Positions 56,303 to 64,000 of a stretch of DNA of 64,000 nucleotides are shown here, piece after piece. The stretch's first letter is position 1; every line of letters begins with the position of its first letter. A program made the position numbers and the translations under genes. The notes beneath the pieces were generated by a model. That model was not told the origin of the DNA and ran no database searches. It saw only the letters and a program-made list of their open reading frames with translations. The DNA is from Pseudomonas sp. Q2-TVG4-2 (GTDB lineage Bacteria > Pseudomonadota > Gammaproteobacteria > Pseudomonadales > Pseudomonadaceae): positions 186,001 through 250,000 of the forward strand of contig NZ_LGLW01000003.1 of the NCBI RefSeq assembly GCF_013620795.1, read 5' to 3'.

Positions 56303-57067
56303 ATGCGCAGTACTCCCCGCGAAAAAGGCTCTTCTATCACCCGCGTGCTGGAGATCATCGAGGCCGTGGCCGGTGCTGCGGAGCCGCTGACACCCAGCGC
56401 GCTGGCGGAAAAGCTCGATATCCCCAAGGCCAGCGCCCATCGACTGGTGCAAACCCTGGAGAAGGAAGGCTTCCTGCAATTCGGTCTTCGTGGCGGGTTG
56501 TTGCCCGGTGATCGCCTGCATGCCACCGCAGTGAATATCCTCGGCAGCGGGCGGCACAAGGCATTGCGTCAGGCGATCCTGCGCGAGCTGTCCGAAGAGA
56601 TCGGCGAAACCTGCGGCCTGTCGGTGCCGGATGGGTTGGACATGCTCTATTTCGATCGGGTGCAGACCAATTGGCCTTTGCAGATCAACCTGCCCATCGG
56701 CAGTCACACGCCGCTCTGGTGCACGGCTAGCGGCAAGCTATATCTCGCCTCGTTGCCGCTGGAACAGCTGGAAAAGATTCTCCCGCGCCTGCCGATCCGG
56801 CAGCTGGCACGCAACACCATCACTGACTTGAGCGCCCTGCGTGACGATCTGGCACGTATTCGCGAGGAAGACCTGTCCACCGATTCGGAGGAGTTCATCG
56901 ACGGCATGGTCGCCTGCGCCGTGCCGGTGCGCGATGGCCGCGGCGAGCTGAGCGCCTGCCTGTTCACCCATGCGCCGGTGATTCGTTGTGGCATGGAGCA
57001 ACTGCTGGCGTTCGTGCCGCGTCTGCGCGCGGCGGCTGCGGAGCTAGAGACGATTGTCAGTGGTTGA
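56303..57067 (+). CDS. IclR-family transcriptional regulator
   Basis: The 254-residue protein has the IclR winged helix-turn-helix (SSITRVLEIIEAVAGAAEPLTPSALAEKLDIPKASAHRLVQTLEKEGFL, read in parts, about 10-60) and the C-terminal ligand domain (LSEEIGETCGLSVPD, LPIGSHTPLWCTASGKLYLAS, TDSEEFIDGMVACAVPV). IclR regulators usually control catabolic operons beside them, and here the ADH-mmsA operon with its palindromes lies upstream. ATG 56303 begins the conserved part; the ribosome site is weak. Whether it represses or activates is not known. Confidence 0.92.
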   Translation: MRSTPREKGSSITRVLEIIEAVAGAAEPLTPSALAEKLDIPKASAHRLVQTLEKEGFLQFGLRGGLLPGDRLHATAVNILGSGRHKALRQAILRELSEEIGETCGLSVPDGLDMLYFDRVQTNWPLQINLPIGSHTPLWCTASGKLYLASLPLEQLEKILPRLPIRQLARNTITDLSALRDDLARIREEDLSTDSEEFIDGMVACAVPVRDGRGELSACLFTHAPVIRCGMEQLLAFVPRLRAAAAELETIVSG

Positions 57068-57071
57068 GTAG

Positions 57072-57195
57072 GTAGGGTGGATGACGCTCTTTTCATCCAC
57101 CGTGATCCCGCTCGGTGGAGCGCCGCCCCAAGAATTGGTTAAGCGCCACCCGGTGGATCGCCACCCGGTGGATCGGTGAAGCGTGATCCACCCTG
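57072..57195. repeat. REP-like inverted repeat, family B, with a 15-bp tandem repeat
   Basis: GTAGGGTGGATGACGCT (57072-57088) pairs with AAGCGTGATCCACCCTGC (57178-57195). The left arm and following bases equal the element at 5622 over 23 positions. Inside lie two adjacent copies of GCCACCCGGTGGATC (57145-57159 and 57160-57174), each itself nearly palindromic. It fills the gap between the convergent IclR and rep genes. Confidence 0.8.
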
Positions 57196-57221
57196 CGTCT
57201 GCTTGAGCCGCGCTGGCGCCG

Positions 57222-59231
57222 CTAGCGCTTCAGCATCGCGCGCATCGCCGCCAGCGCGTCATTGCCGCGCGCGGCCTTGACCTCCACTGGTGCATCTTCC
57301 TGGCCTTCCCATTCCAGGTCTTCCTGCGGCAGTTCGTCGAGGAAGCGGCTGGGCATGCACTCGATGATCTCGCCGTACTGCTTGCGCTTGGCGGCGAAGG
57401 TCATCGCCAGGTTCTGCCGCGCACGGGTGATGCCGACGTAGGCCAGGCGGCGTTCTTCCTCGATGGTATCGGCCTCGATGCTGGAGCGGTGCGGGAGAAT
57501 TTCCTCCTCCATGCCGAGGATGAACACGTAGGGAAACTCCAGCCCCTTGGACGCATGCAGCGTCATCATCTGCACGCCTTCTGCGCCTTCCTCCTCTTCC
57601 TGTTGACGCTCGAGCATGTCGCGCAGCACCAGCTTGGCAATGGCTTCCTCGATGGTCATCTCGCCTTCTTCGTCGCGCTCAAGGGTGTTCTTTAGCGCAT
57701 CGATGAGAAACCAGACATTACCCATGCGGAAATCCGCGGCCTTGTCGCTGGAGGTTTGCGCACGCACCCAGGTCTCGTAGTCGATGTCCATGACCATGCT
57801 GCGCAGCGCGGCGATTGGATCGTTCTGCGCACATTGCTGGCGCAGGTTGTCCATGTAGCGCTTGAAGCGTGACAGGCGATCGGTGAAGCGGCTGTCCAGA
57901 TGCTCGCCGAGCCCCATCTCGTCGCAGGCGGTGTACATGGAGATCTTGCGTTCGGTGGCGTAGTTGCCGAGCTTCTCCAGGGTGGTCGAACCGATCTCCC
58001 GCCGCGGTACGTTGATGACGCGCAGAAAGGCATTGTCGTCGTCGGGGTTCACCAGCAAGCGGAAGTACGACATCAAGTCCTTCACTTCCTGGCGGCCGAA
58101 GAAACTGGTGCCGCCGGACAGACGATAGGGGATCTGGTGGTGCTGCAGCTTCAGCTCGATCAGCTTGGCCTGGTAGTTGCCGCGGTAGAGAATGGCGAAA
58201 TCGCTGTAAGGACGTTCGGTCTTCAGGTGCAACGTGAGAATTTCCATCGCCACGCGCTCGGCCTCGGCTTCCTCGTTGCGGCAGCGGATTACGCGGATCG
58301 GGTCGCCGTGGCCCATCTCCGACCACAACTGTTTCTCGAACGCGTGCGGGTTATTGGCGATCAGGATATTCGCGCACTTGAGGATGCGGCTGGTGGAGCG
58401 GTAGTTCTGCTCAAGCATCACCACTTTCAGTGAGGGGAAGTCGTCCTTCAGCTGCATCAGGTTTTCCGGCCGCGCGCCGCGCCAGGCATAGATCGACTGA
58501 TCGTCGTCGCCCACCACGGTGAAGTGCGCGCGCTCCTGGACCAGGAGCTTCACCAGAAGGTACTGGCTGGCGTTAGTGTCCTGGTATTCATCCACCAGCA
58601 TGTAGCGGACCTTGTTGCGCCACTTTTCCAGCACATCGGGGTGATTCTGGAACAGCTTCACCGGCTGCATGATCAGGTCGTCGAAATCCACCGCGTTGTA
58701 CGCCTTGAGCGTGCGCTGGTAGTGGGTATAGACGATCGCGGCGGTCTGTTCCTTCGGGTTGCGCGCGTTGGCCAGCGCCTCCTCGGGTACGATCAGGTCG
58801 TTCTTCCAGCTGCCGATGTAATTCTTGATCTCGTCGACCCCGTCATCACCGGCGTATTCTTTCTGCATGATGTCGGTCAGCAGCGCCTTGATGTCGCCCT
58901 CGTCGAAGATTGAAAAGCCGGGTTTGTAGCCGAGCTTGGCGTATTCCTTGCGGATGATGTTCAGGCCGAGGTTGTGGAAGGTCGACACGGTCAATCCGCG
59001 GCCTTCGCCGCCGCGCAGCAGGCTGCTGACGCGCTCTTTCATCTCGCGCGCGGCCTTGTTGGTGAAGGTCACGGCGACGATGTACTGCGCACGGATGCCG
59101 CACTGCTGGATCAGGTAGGCGATCTTGCGGGTGATCACGCTGGTCTTGCCGGAACCGGCGCCGGCGAGCACCAGCATCGGGCCGCCGACGTAGTTCACGG
59201 CTTCCTGTTGCCGGGGGTTGAGTCGGGACAT
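57222..59231 (-). CDS. rep: ATP-dependent DNA helicase Rep
   Basis: The 669-residue protein is a UvrD/Rep superfamily 1 helicase of Rep length. Motif I is LAGAGSGKTSVITRKIAYL at about 22-40, motif II VDEYQDTN, and later motifs include QSIYAWRGARPENL, LEQNYRSTSRIL, VQMMTLHASKGLEFPYVFI and EERRLAYVGITRARQNL. Rep is a 3'-5' helicase that clears proteins ahead of replication forks. Start ATG 59231 gives the usual MSRLNPRQQEAV. It is convergent with the IclR gene and divergent from the GGDEF/EAL gene. Confidence 0.97.
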   Translation of the reverse strand: MSRLNPRQQEAVNYVGGPMLVLAGAGSGKTSVITRKIAYLIQQCGIRAQYIVAVTFTNKAAREMKERVSSLLRGGEGRGLTVSTFHNLGLNIIRKEYAKLGYKPGFSIFDEGDIKALLTDIMQKEYAGDDGVDEIKNYIGSWKNDLIVPEEALANARNPKEQTAAIVYTHYQRTLKAYNAVDFDDLIMQPVKLFQNHPDVLEKWRNKVRYMLVDEYQDTNASQYLLVKLLVQERAHFTVVGDDDQSIYAWRGARPENLMQLKDDFPSLKVVMLEQNYRSTSRILKCANILIANNPHAFEKQLWSEMGHGDPIRVIRCRNEEAEAERVAMEILTLHLKTERPYSDFAILYRGNYQAKLIELKLQHHQIPYRLSGGTSFFGRQEVKDLMSYFRLLVNPDDDNAFLRVINVPRREIGSTTLEKLGNYATERKISMYTACDEMGLGEHLDSRFTDRLSRFKRYMDNLRQQCAQNDPIAALRSMVMDIDYETWVRAQTSSDKAADFRMGNVWFLIDALKNTLERDEEGEMTIEEAIAKLVLRDMLERQQEEEEGAEGVQMMTLHASKGLEFPYVFILGMEEEILPHRSSIEADTIEEERRLAYVGITRARQNLAMTFAAKRKQYGEIIECMPSRFLDELPQEDLEWEGQEDAPVEVKAARGNDALAAMRAMLKR

Positions 59232-59471
59232 TCTCGTTTGGTCTGTTGGAGCGGGGGCGAGAGTTTAGCAGGGCTGGCCGAGCAAAATGGGGCCGCCTGA
59301 GCTCTGTGCCTACCAGTCGTCGCCAGTAGGGAATGGAACGAGGACTGAATGCTTTAGTCTAGAGGCGCGGGGCCCGTTTTCGGCTGTTCAGCCCGCCGGG
59401 CCGCTTCACACCGAATGTGTACCGTCGAGGTGGCCAGTCATTTTCTGCTCCGCACGCACCGGGGAAACAAC

Positions 59472-61136
59472 GTGACATTGCCCGTACAACCTATGCGCCT
59501 GGTTTTGCTGGCCGACGAGCCTGAGTGGGGCGAGCGCCTGCGCGTCGCGCTGACGGCGCTGCGTAGCCATCATCTGCTGTTGGTCGCCGGCTGCTGGCAG
59601 GAGGTATCTGCGCATCTGGCCGACGTCGGACATACGCTGGTACTCACCACGCCGCAGCATCGTCCTGCTTCGGGTCGTTTCCCCTGGCCTACCATCCTTC
59701 TGCTCGACGAAGAGCCCGACGAGGCGCCCGAAGGCGTTGTGGATTGGCTGGTGGGCTCGCAGTTCACCCCCGATGTGTTGCGCCGGTGCCTGCGCTACGC
59801 CCGCGAACGCTGCAGCCTTCACGCCACGCTGCAACGCCTGGCAGAGCAGGACCCGCTGACCGGCATCGCCAATCGTCAAGGATTCCGCGCTTTGCTCGAG
59901 GCCCAACTGGCCGAGCATGACGGCGAAGGTTTGGCGCTGGGGTTGCTAGATATGGACAATTTTCGTCGAGTCAACGACGCCCTCGGTCATCAGGCCGGTG
60001 ATCGGTTGATCCTGCAGGTCGTGGCGCGTTTGAAAGCGCAGCTCGAGGTGGGCGATCGAGTCGCTCGGTTGGGGGGCGATGAATTCGCGCTGCTGCTCGA
60101 TACCGCACGCCGCTCCGGGCGCGCTGAAAAGGTGGCCGACCGTGTGGTGGAGGCGCTGGCCGAGCCGTATTGGCTCGATGGTGAAAGTCTGATGCTCGGC
60201 TGCAGCCTCGGGCTGGCCCATGCCAAGGCCGATAGCGATGCCGATCAGCTGTCGTGGCTGGCGCAGGTTGCGATGCGCCACGCCAAAGCCAGGCAAGGGT
60301 GCACCTGGTATCTCTACAACGAGCGGGTCAATCGCAGCGCCAGCAGCCTGGCGGACCTCGAAGGCGAGTTGCGCCGAGCGTTACGCCGCGACGATCTGGA
60401 GCTGCATTACCAGCCGCGATTGTGCATTGCGACCGGACGCATCATTGGGTTGGAAGCGTTGGTGCGATGGCGTCATGCCTCGCGCGGCCTGCTCGCGCCG
60501 AATGAGTTCATTCCGATGGCGGAGGAGAGCGGGCTGATAGTGCCGTTGGGTTACTGGGTCATTTCCCGGGCGCTGCGTGACATGCAGTGCCTTCGCGAGA
60601 GCGGTGCAGGCGAACTGCATATGGCCGTCAATCTGTCGTTCCGGCAGTTTCAGGACAGCCAGCTGCTGGTCACTCTGCAGCGGTTGATCGAGGAGCGCGG
60701 TGTGGACCCGCACTGGCTGGAATTCGAACTCACCGAAACCGCCGTGATGCGCCGCAGCGAACAAGTCAGCGGCACCATGACTGCACTGGCGGAGCTCGGC
60801 GTGCGTTTTTCGCTGGATGATTTCGGTACCGGTTTTTCATCGTTCGTTCACCTGAACAGGCTGCCCATCAGCCTGCTGAAGATCGACAAGAGCTTCGTCG
60901 ATGGCATAACAACCAAGACGGACAACAGCCTGGTGCAGGCCATGATCGGCCTGGCCCATAAGTTGGGGCTGGAAGTGGTGGCCGAAGGCGTAGAACAGAT
61001 CGCCCAGCTGAAGCTGCTGGAACGCTATGGTGCCAACCAGGTACAGGGCTATCTGATCAGCAAGCCCCTGCCGCTGGCGGAGCTGGAAAAATACCTGAGT
61101 GACCGCGACCAGCCGGAGAGCGTTGCCGAAGGCTAA
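59472..61136 (+). CDS. GGDEF/EAL cyclic-di-GMP protein
   Basis: The 554-residue soluble protein has a short N-terminal region with a receiver-like or novel fold (1-110), a GGDEF domain with GGDEF at 201-205, and an EAL domain (EAL at 328-330) with all usual catalytic residues (NLSFRQF, ELTETAVM, DDFGTGFSS, IDKSFV, EGVE). The RxxD inhibitory site before GGDEF is replaced by EVGD, so product inhibition should be absent. Phosphodiesterase activity is the better-supported one. GTG 59472 follows GGGGAAA; upstream ATG 59415 would add 19 residues. It is divergent from rep, as is the GGDEF/EAL gene ProE (PA5295) in P. aeruginosa. Confidence 0.9.
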   Translation: MTLPVQPMRLVLLADEPEWGERLRVALTALRSHHLLLVAGCWQEVSAHLADVGHTLVLTTPQHRPASGRFPWPTILLLDEEPDEAPEGVVDWLVGSQFTPDVLRRCLRYARERCSLHATLQRLAEQDPLTGIANRQGFRALLEAQLAEHDGEGLALGLLDMDNFRRVNDALGHQAGDRLILQVVARLKAQLEVGDRVARLGGDEFALLLDTARRSGRAEKVADRVVEALAEPYWLDGESLMLGCSLGLAHAKADSDADQLSWLAQVAMRHAKARQGCTWYLYNERVNRSASSLADLEGELRRALRRDDLELHYQPRLCIATGRIIGLEALVRWRHASRGLLAPNEFIPMAEESGLIVPLGYWVISRALRDMQCLRESGAGELHMAVNLSFRQFQDSQLLVTLQRLIEERGVDPHWLEFELTETAVMRRSEQVSGTMTALAELGVRFSLDDFGTGFSSFVHLNRLPISLLKIDKSFVDGITTKTDNSLVQAMIGLAHKLGLEVVAEGVEQIAQLKLLERYGANQVQGYLISKPLPLAELEKYLSDRDQPESVAEG

Positions 61137-61164
61137 GCCAACCGCAAAGCTCTCCGGCGACCGC

Positions 61165-63129
61165 TTATCGGACCATGTGCAGGAAGTGCATGTGCTTTTC
61201 GTACTGGTCGAGGATGTCGCCGATGACGCCCTCACGGCTCCAGCCCATCACGTCGTAGTTCTGCCCGCCTTCCTTGAGATGCACCTCGGCGCGGAAGTAG
61301 GTGGGCTCGTCGCCGTCGGTCTCATTGGCGACGAAACTCGGCATCGGATAGCCGCGCGGGCGAATCTGGTAGATGAAGTCAGGTGCGCCCTCGTGGGTGA
61401 TCTGCAGCCCGGTACGGTTGTCCTCATCAGTAGTCAGTTCAACGCCGTAGCCCTGCTGGCGCAACTCATCTGCCACGGCCGCACAGGCTGGGGTTGCGAT
61501 TTCGCTAATGAAGCGCTCAACGTCGCGGCGGCGCGGGTACTTGGTCAGGCTCTGCACCCGGCGACGCCATCCGCCCTCTTGCGGCGCTGTAGGCGTGGTA
61601 CTGATCGTTTGGTAACGCAGGCCCTGTTTGGTGGCATCGACGCGCAGCGCTTTGAGCAGGCCCCACATGGCGCAGAGCAGTACCAGGGTGAAAGGCAGGG
61701 CGCTGGCAATGGTCGCAGTCTGTAGCGCGGTCAGGCCATCGGCGAGCAGCAGGGCAATAGCCACGGCGCCCATGGAACAGGCCCAGAAGACGCGTTGCCA
61801 GGCTGGCGTCTGGCCTTCGCCACCGGAGGCGAGCATGTCGACGACCAGCGCGCCGGAGTCCGCCGAAGTGACGAAGAACACCACCACCATGATGATCGCG
61901 ATCAGCGATAGCAGCGAGGCGAATGGGAAATGCTCGAGGAAGGCGAACAGCGCGAGGGAGCTGTCGCGTTCGATGGCTTCACCCAGGCTGGTGACGTGGT
62001 CCCACAGAATCATGTGGATGGCCGTGTCGCCGAACACTGTCATCCACAGCAAGGTGAAGGCGGTTGGCACGAGCAATACGCCGGTAACGAACTCTCGGAT
62101 GGTGCGGCCACGGGAAATACGCGCGATGAATAGGCCGACGAAGGGCGACCAGGCCAGCCACCAGCCCCAATAGAACAGCGTCCAGCCGCCGATCCAGTCG
62201 TTGGGCTCGTAGGCGTAGAGGTTGAAGGTGGCGGTGACGATCTGCGAGAAGTAGTTACCAGTGTTCTGCACGAAGGTCTGCAGGATAAATACGGTTGGGC
62301 CGGCAATCAGTACCAGCAGCAACAACAGCACGGCCAGCGTCAGGTTCAGTTCGGACAGTCGGCGTACACCCTTGTCCAGGCCGGTGACCACCGAGATGGT
62401 CGCCAGCAGCGTGGTGCCCGCGATCAGTGCAATCTGCACCGGTACTGAAATCGGCAATCCATACAGGTGATTCAGGCCGGTATTGATCTGCGTAACGCCC
62501 AGGCCCAACGAGGTGGCCACGCCGAGCACGGTGCCGATGATGGCGAAGATGTCCACAGCGTGACCAATGGGCCCGTAAATGCGTTCGCCGATCAGCGGGT
62601 ACAGGGCTGAGCGCAGCGTGAGTGGCAGACCCTGGCGATAGCTGAAATACGCCAGAATCATCGCCACGATGGCGTAGATGGCCCAGGCATGCAGGCCCCA
62701 GTGGAAGAAGGTGATCTTCATTGCTTCACGTGCGGCAGCAACCGTGCCACCTTCGCCAACCGGTGGCGAGAGGAAGTGCATGACCGGCTCGGCCACGCCG
62801 AAGAACATCAGGCCGATGCCCATACCTGCCGAGAACAGCATCGAGAACCAGGTCAGATGGCTGTAGTCCGGCTCACTGTGGTCGGGACCGAGTTTGATTT
62901 CCCCATAACGGCTGAGCGCCAGCAGTACGACCATCAGCAGGATGATCGCAACGGCAAGAATATAGAGCCAGCTGACGTTGGCGATGATCCAGGCCTGAAC
63001 CTCGCTGAAGACACTTTGGGCGTGTTCCGGGGTGGCGACGCTGTAGATCACCAGCAGCAGAATCAGAACGGCAGAGCCGTAGAAAACGGGGGGGTTTAGC
63101 GTGGGAGAAGAAGACTTTTTGGCCTCCAT
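61165..63129 (-). CDS. betT: BCCT-family choline transporter BetT
   Basis: The 654-residue protein is a betaine/choline/carnitine transporter. It has about 12 membrane helices, the BCCT signature GMGIGLMFFGVAEPVMHF and the substrate-site WxWxxxW region (TLFYWGWWLAWSPFVGLFIARISRGRTIREF). A long cytoplasmic C-terminal tail (about 505-654) is typical of BetT-type transporters that respond to osmotic stress; this contains YELTTDEDNRTGLQ-like and EGAPDFIYQIRPRGYPMP segments. It imports choline for glycine betaine synthesis; betAB/betI are not in the window. It is convergent with the GGDEF/EAL gene. Confidence 0.93.
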   Translation of the reverse strand: MEAKKSSSPTLNPPVFYGSAVLILLLVIYSVATPEHAQSVFSEVQAWIIANVSWLYILAVAIILLMVVLLALSRYGEIKLGPDHSEPDYSHLTWFSMLFSAGMGIGLMFFGVAEPVMHFLSPPVGEGGTVAAAREAMKITFFHWGLHAWAIYAIVAMILAYFSYRQGLPLTLRSALYPLIGERIYGPIGHAVDIFAIIGTVLGVATSLGLGVTQINTGLNHLYGLPISVPVQIALIAGTTLLATISVVTGLDKGVRRLSELNLTLAVLLLLLVLIAGPTVFILQTFVQNTGNYFSQIVTATFNLYAYEPNDWIGGWTLFYWGWWLAWSPFVGLFIARISRGRTIREFVTGVLLVPTAFTLLWMTVFGDTAIHMILWDHVTSLGEAIERDSSLALFAFLEHFPFASLLSLIAIIMVVVFFVTSADSGALVVDMLASGGEGQTPAWQRVFWACSMGAVAIALLLADGLTALQTATIASALPFTLVLLCAMWGLLKALRVDATKQGLRYQTISTTPTAPQEGGWRRRVQSLTKYPRRRDVERFISEIATPACAAVADELRQQGYGVELTTDEDNRTGLQITHEGAPDFIYQIRPRGYPMPSFVANETDGDEPTYFRAEVHLKEGGQNYDVMGWSREGVIGDILDQYEKHMHFLHMVR

Positions 63130-63345
63130 GCTGCGCTCCTTAATTACCGATTCGGGAGTGGCCGCCTGTGGCGAAGAGGGCGCAATCTAACATACTGGTC
63201 AGCTTTCGACCGGGCCCGTTCCGCGTCGACGAAGGTGCTACCGAGGATGTGACCGCTTGAAAGGGCAGGTTGCAGCAAGCGTTCTTATCTTATTTGCAAC
63301 CGCTCGATGGGTGCCGGCATCGTCGCCCAGATGCCGGTTAGCGGC

Positions 63346-64000
63346 TTAGCCCGCCTGGCTGCTGGGACGATATTGCAGAGCTTCGGCCAGGTGCGGGCGG
63401 CCAATGGACTCGACCTGCTGCAGGTCTGCCAGTGTGCGCGCCACTTTGAGGATCCGGTGTGCGGCCCGTAGCGACAAGCCGAGGCGCTCACAGGCGCGTT
63501 CAAGCCACTGCTGATCGTCGGCTTGCAGCCGGCAATGGCTGCGCAGGCCGGCCAGATCGAGGAAGGCGTTGGCGCAACCCTGACGCTGGAGCTGGATGCG
63601 CCGTGCATCAGCCACCTGTTCGGCGACCAACAGGGTGGTTTCGTGACTGGCCGGTGGGGCATTCAGCGCGGTGGCTTCGCGGGCAACCGTCAGGTGCAGG
63701 TCGATGCGGTCCAGCAACGGCCCGGACAGCTTGCCACGGTAGCGCTGGATCTGGTCCGGTGAGCAGCGGCAACGCCCGCTGGGATCACCCAGGTAACCAC
63801 AGGGACAGGGATTCATCGCCGCAACCAATTGGAATCGCGCCGGAAAGCGCACCTTGTCGCGGGCTCGGGCGATAACGATGCAGCCTGATTCCAGCGGCTC
63901 GCGAAGCACCTCCAGTACCTTGCGGTCGAACTCCGGCAATTCATCCAGAAACAGCACGCCCTGGTGCGCCAGGGTGATTTCGCCCGGCCGCGGCCGGCTG
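63346..64000 (-). CDS. comM: YifB/ComM family Mg-chelatase-like AAA+ protein, partial
   Basis: Only the C-terminal part is inside the window; the 5' end lies beyond base 64000. The visible part starts near the Walker B region (GVLFLDELPEFDRKVLEVLREPLESG), continues with VRFPARFQLVAAMNPCPCGYLG and CRCSPDQIQRYRGKLSGPLLDRIDLHL, and ends with a helical region (SLRAAHRILKVARTLADLQ). This is a YifB/ComM-type AAA+ helicase that promotes branch migration during natural transformation; Stutzerimonas strains are naturally competent, which fits. The gene ends in a normal stop at 63346. Confidence 0.93.
   Translation of the reverse strand, partial: SRPRPGEITLAHQGVLFLDELPEFDRKVLEVLREPLESGCIVIARARDKVRFPARFQLVAAMNPCPCGYLGDPSGRCRCSPDQIQRYRGKLSGPLLDRIDLHLTVAREATALNAPPASHETTLLVAEQVADARRIQLQRQGCANAFLDLAGLRSHCRLQADDQQWLERACERLGLSLRAAHRILKVARTLADLQQVESIGRPHLAEALQYRPSSQAG

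Overview
The window is a GC-rich, gene-dense stretch of gammaproteobacterial chromosome. From remembered gene order and protein likeness it is a Pseudomonas-group genome, most likely Stutzerimonas (Pseudomonas stutzeri group). Two blocks follow the order known from P. aeruginosa: ridA-spoT-rpoZ-gmk-yicC/rph-DUF4870-crc/pyrE-DUF4124-argB-algC-dut-coaBC/radC (about 17.9-32.5 kb), and pauB-like oxidase-lrp/dadA-ridA-like-pauR-like-cytochrome c5-xpt-rep-GGDEF/EAL-betT-yifB (about 40.9-64 kb). No tRNA, rRNA, CRISPR array, insertion sequence or prophage was seen. The left edge lies just upstream of an HU gene; the right edge cuts the 5' part of a comM/yifB gene.

Layout. 0-1 kb: HU and an SCP2-domain protein. 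0.85-3.1 kb: a DUF2235 (Tle1-type) lipase effector with a translationally coupled DUF2931 lipoprotein, a likely type VI secretion effector/immunity pair with no secretion genes nearby. 3.2-7 kb: glutarate catabolism (gcdR, gcdH, gcdG) with a strong dyad in the gcdR-gcdH gap. 7-9.2 kb: LemA and two TPM-domain proteins. 9.2-18 kb: an accessory-looking stretch with a TPR protein, a GlxA-type AraC regulator, an FtsH-like membrane protease, a FecR-domain protein, an OmpA-type lipoprotein and a CHASE2 adenylate/guanylate cyclase. 18-32.5 kb: stringent response, nucleotide, arginine, exopolysaccharide and CoA housekeeping genes, plus the catabolite repression protein Crc. 32.5-41 kb: membrane protein, thioesterase, 3-hydroxyacyl-CoA dehydrogenase, a chemoreceptor with a C-terminal sensor-like domain, an Mpo1-like protein, a periplasmic protein and a phospholipase-D lipoprotein. 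41-46.5 kb: amine and D-amino-acid catabolism (FAD oxidase, Lrp/DadR, DadA, RidA-like, PauR-like), cytochrome c5 and a cupin. 46.5-52.9 kb: xpt, two GH13 glucosidases with a DUF1080 protein, a GAPDH/Epd-like dehydrogenase and a stand-alone cyclodeaminase-family protein. 53-57.1 kb: an iron-alcohol dehydrogenase plus MmsA-type aldehyde dehydrogenase operon preceded by three GAGAC-type palindromes and followed by an IclR regulator. 57.2-64 kb: rep, a GGDEF/EAL protein, betT and yifB.

The gaps near 5.6, 52.9, 56.0 and 57.1 kb carry REP-like inverted repeats of two sequence families. The most notable points are the orphan effector/immunity pair, the palindrome cluster before the ADH-MmsA operon, the near-perfect dyad before gcdH, the long membrane-anchored form of AlgC with an internal start giving exactly the classical 463-residue enzyme, the absence of dadX from the dad cluster, and the hairpin-rich leader of the FtsH-like gene. 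Gene identities come from reading translated motifs and from remembered family and synteny knowledge; no database search was run.
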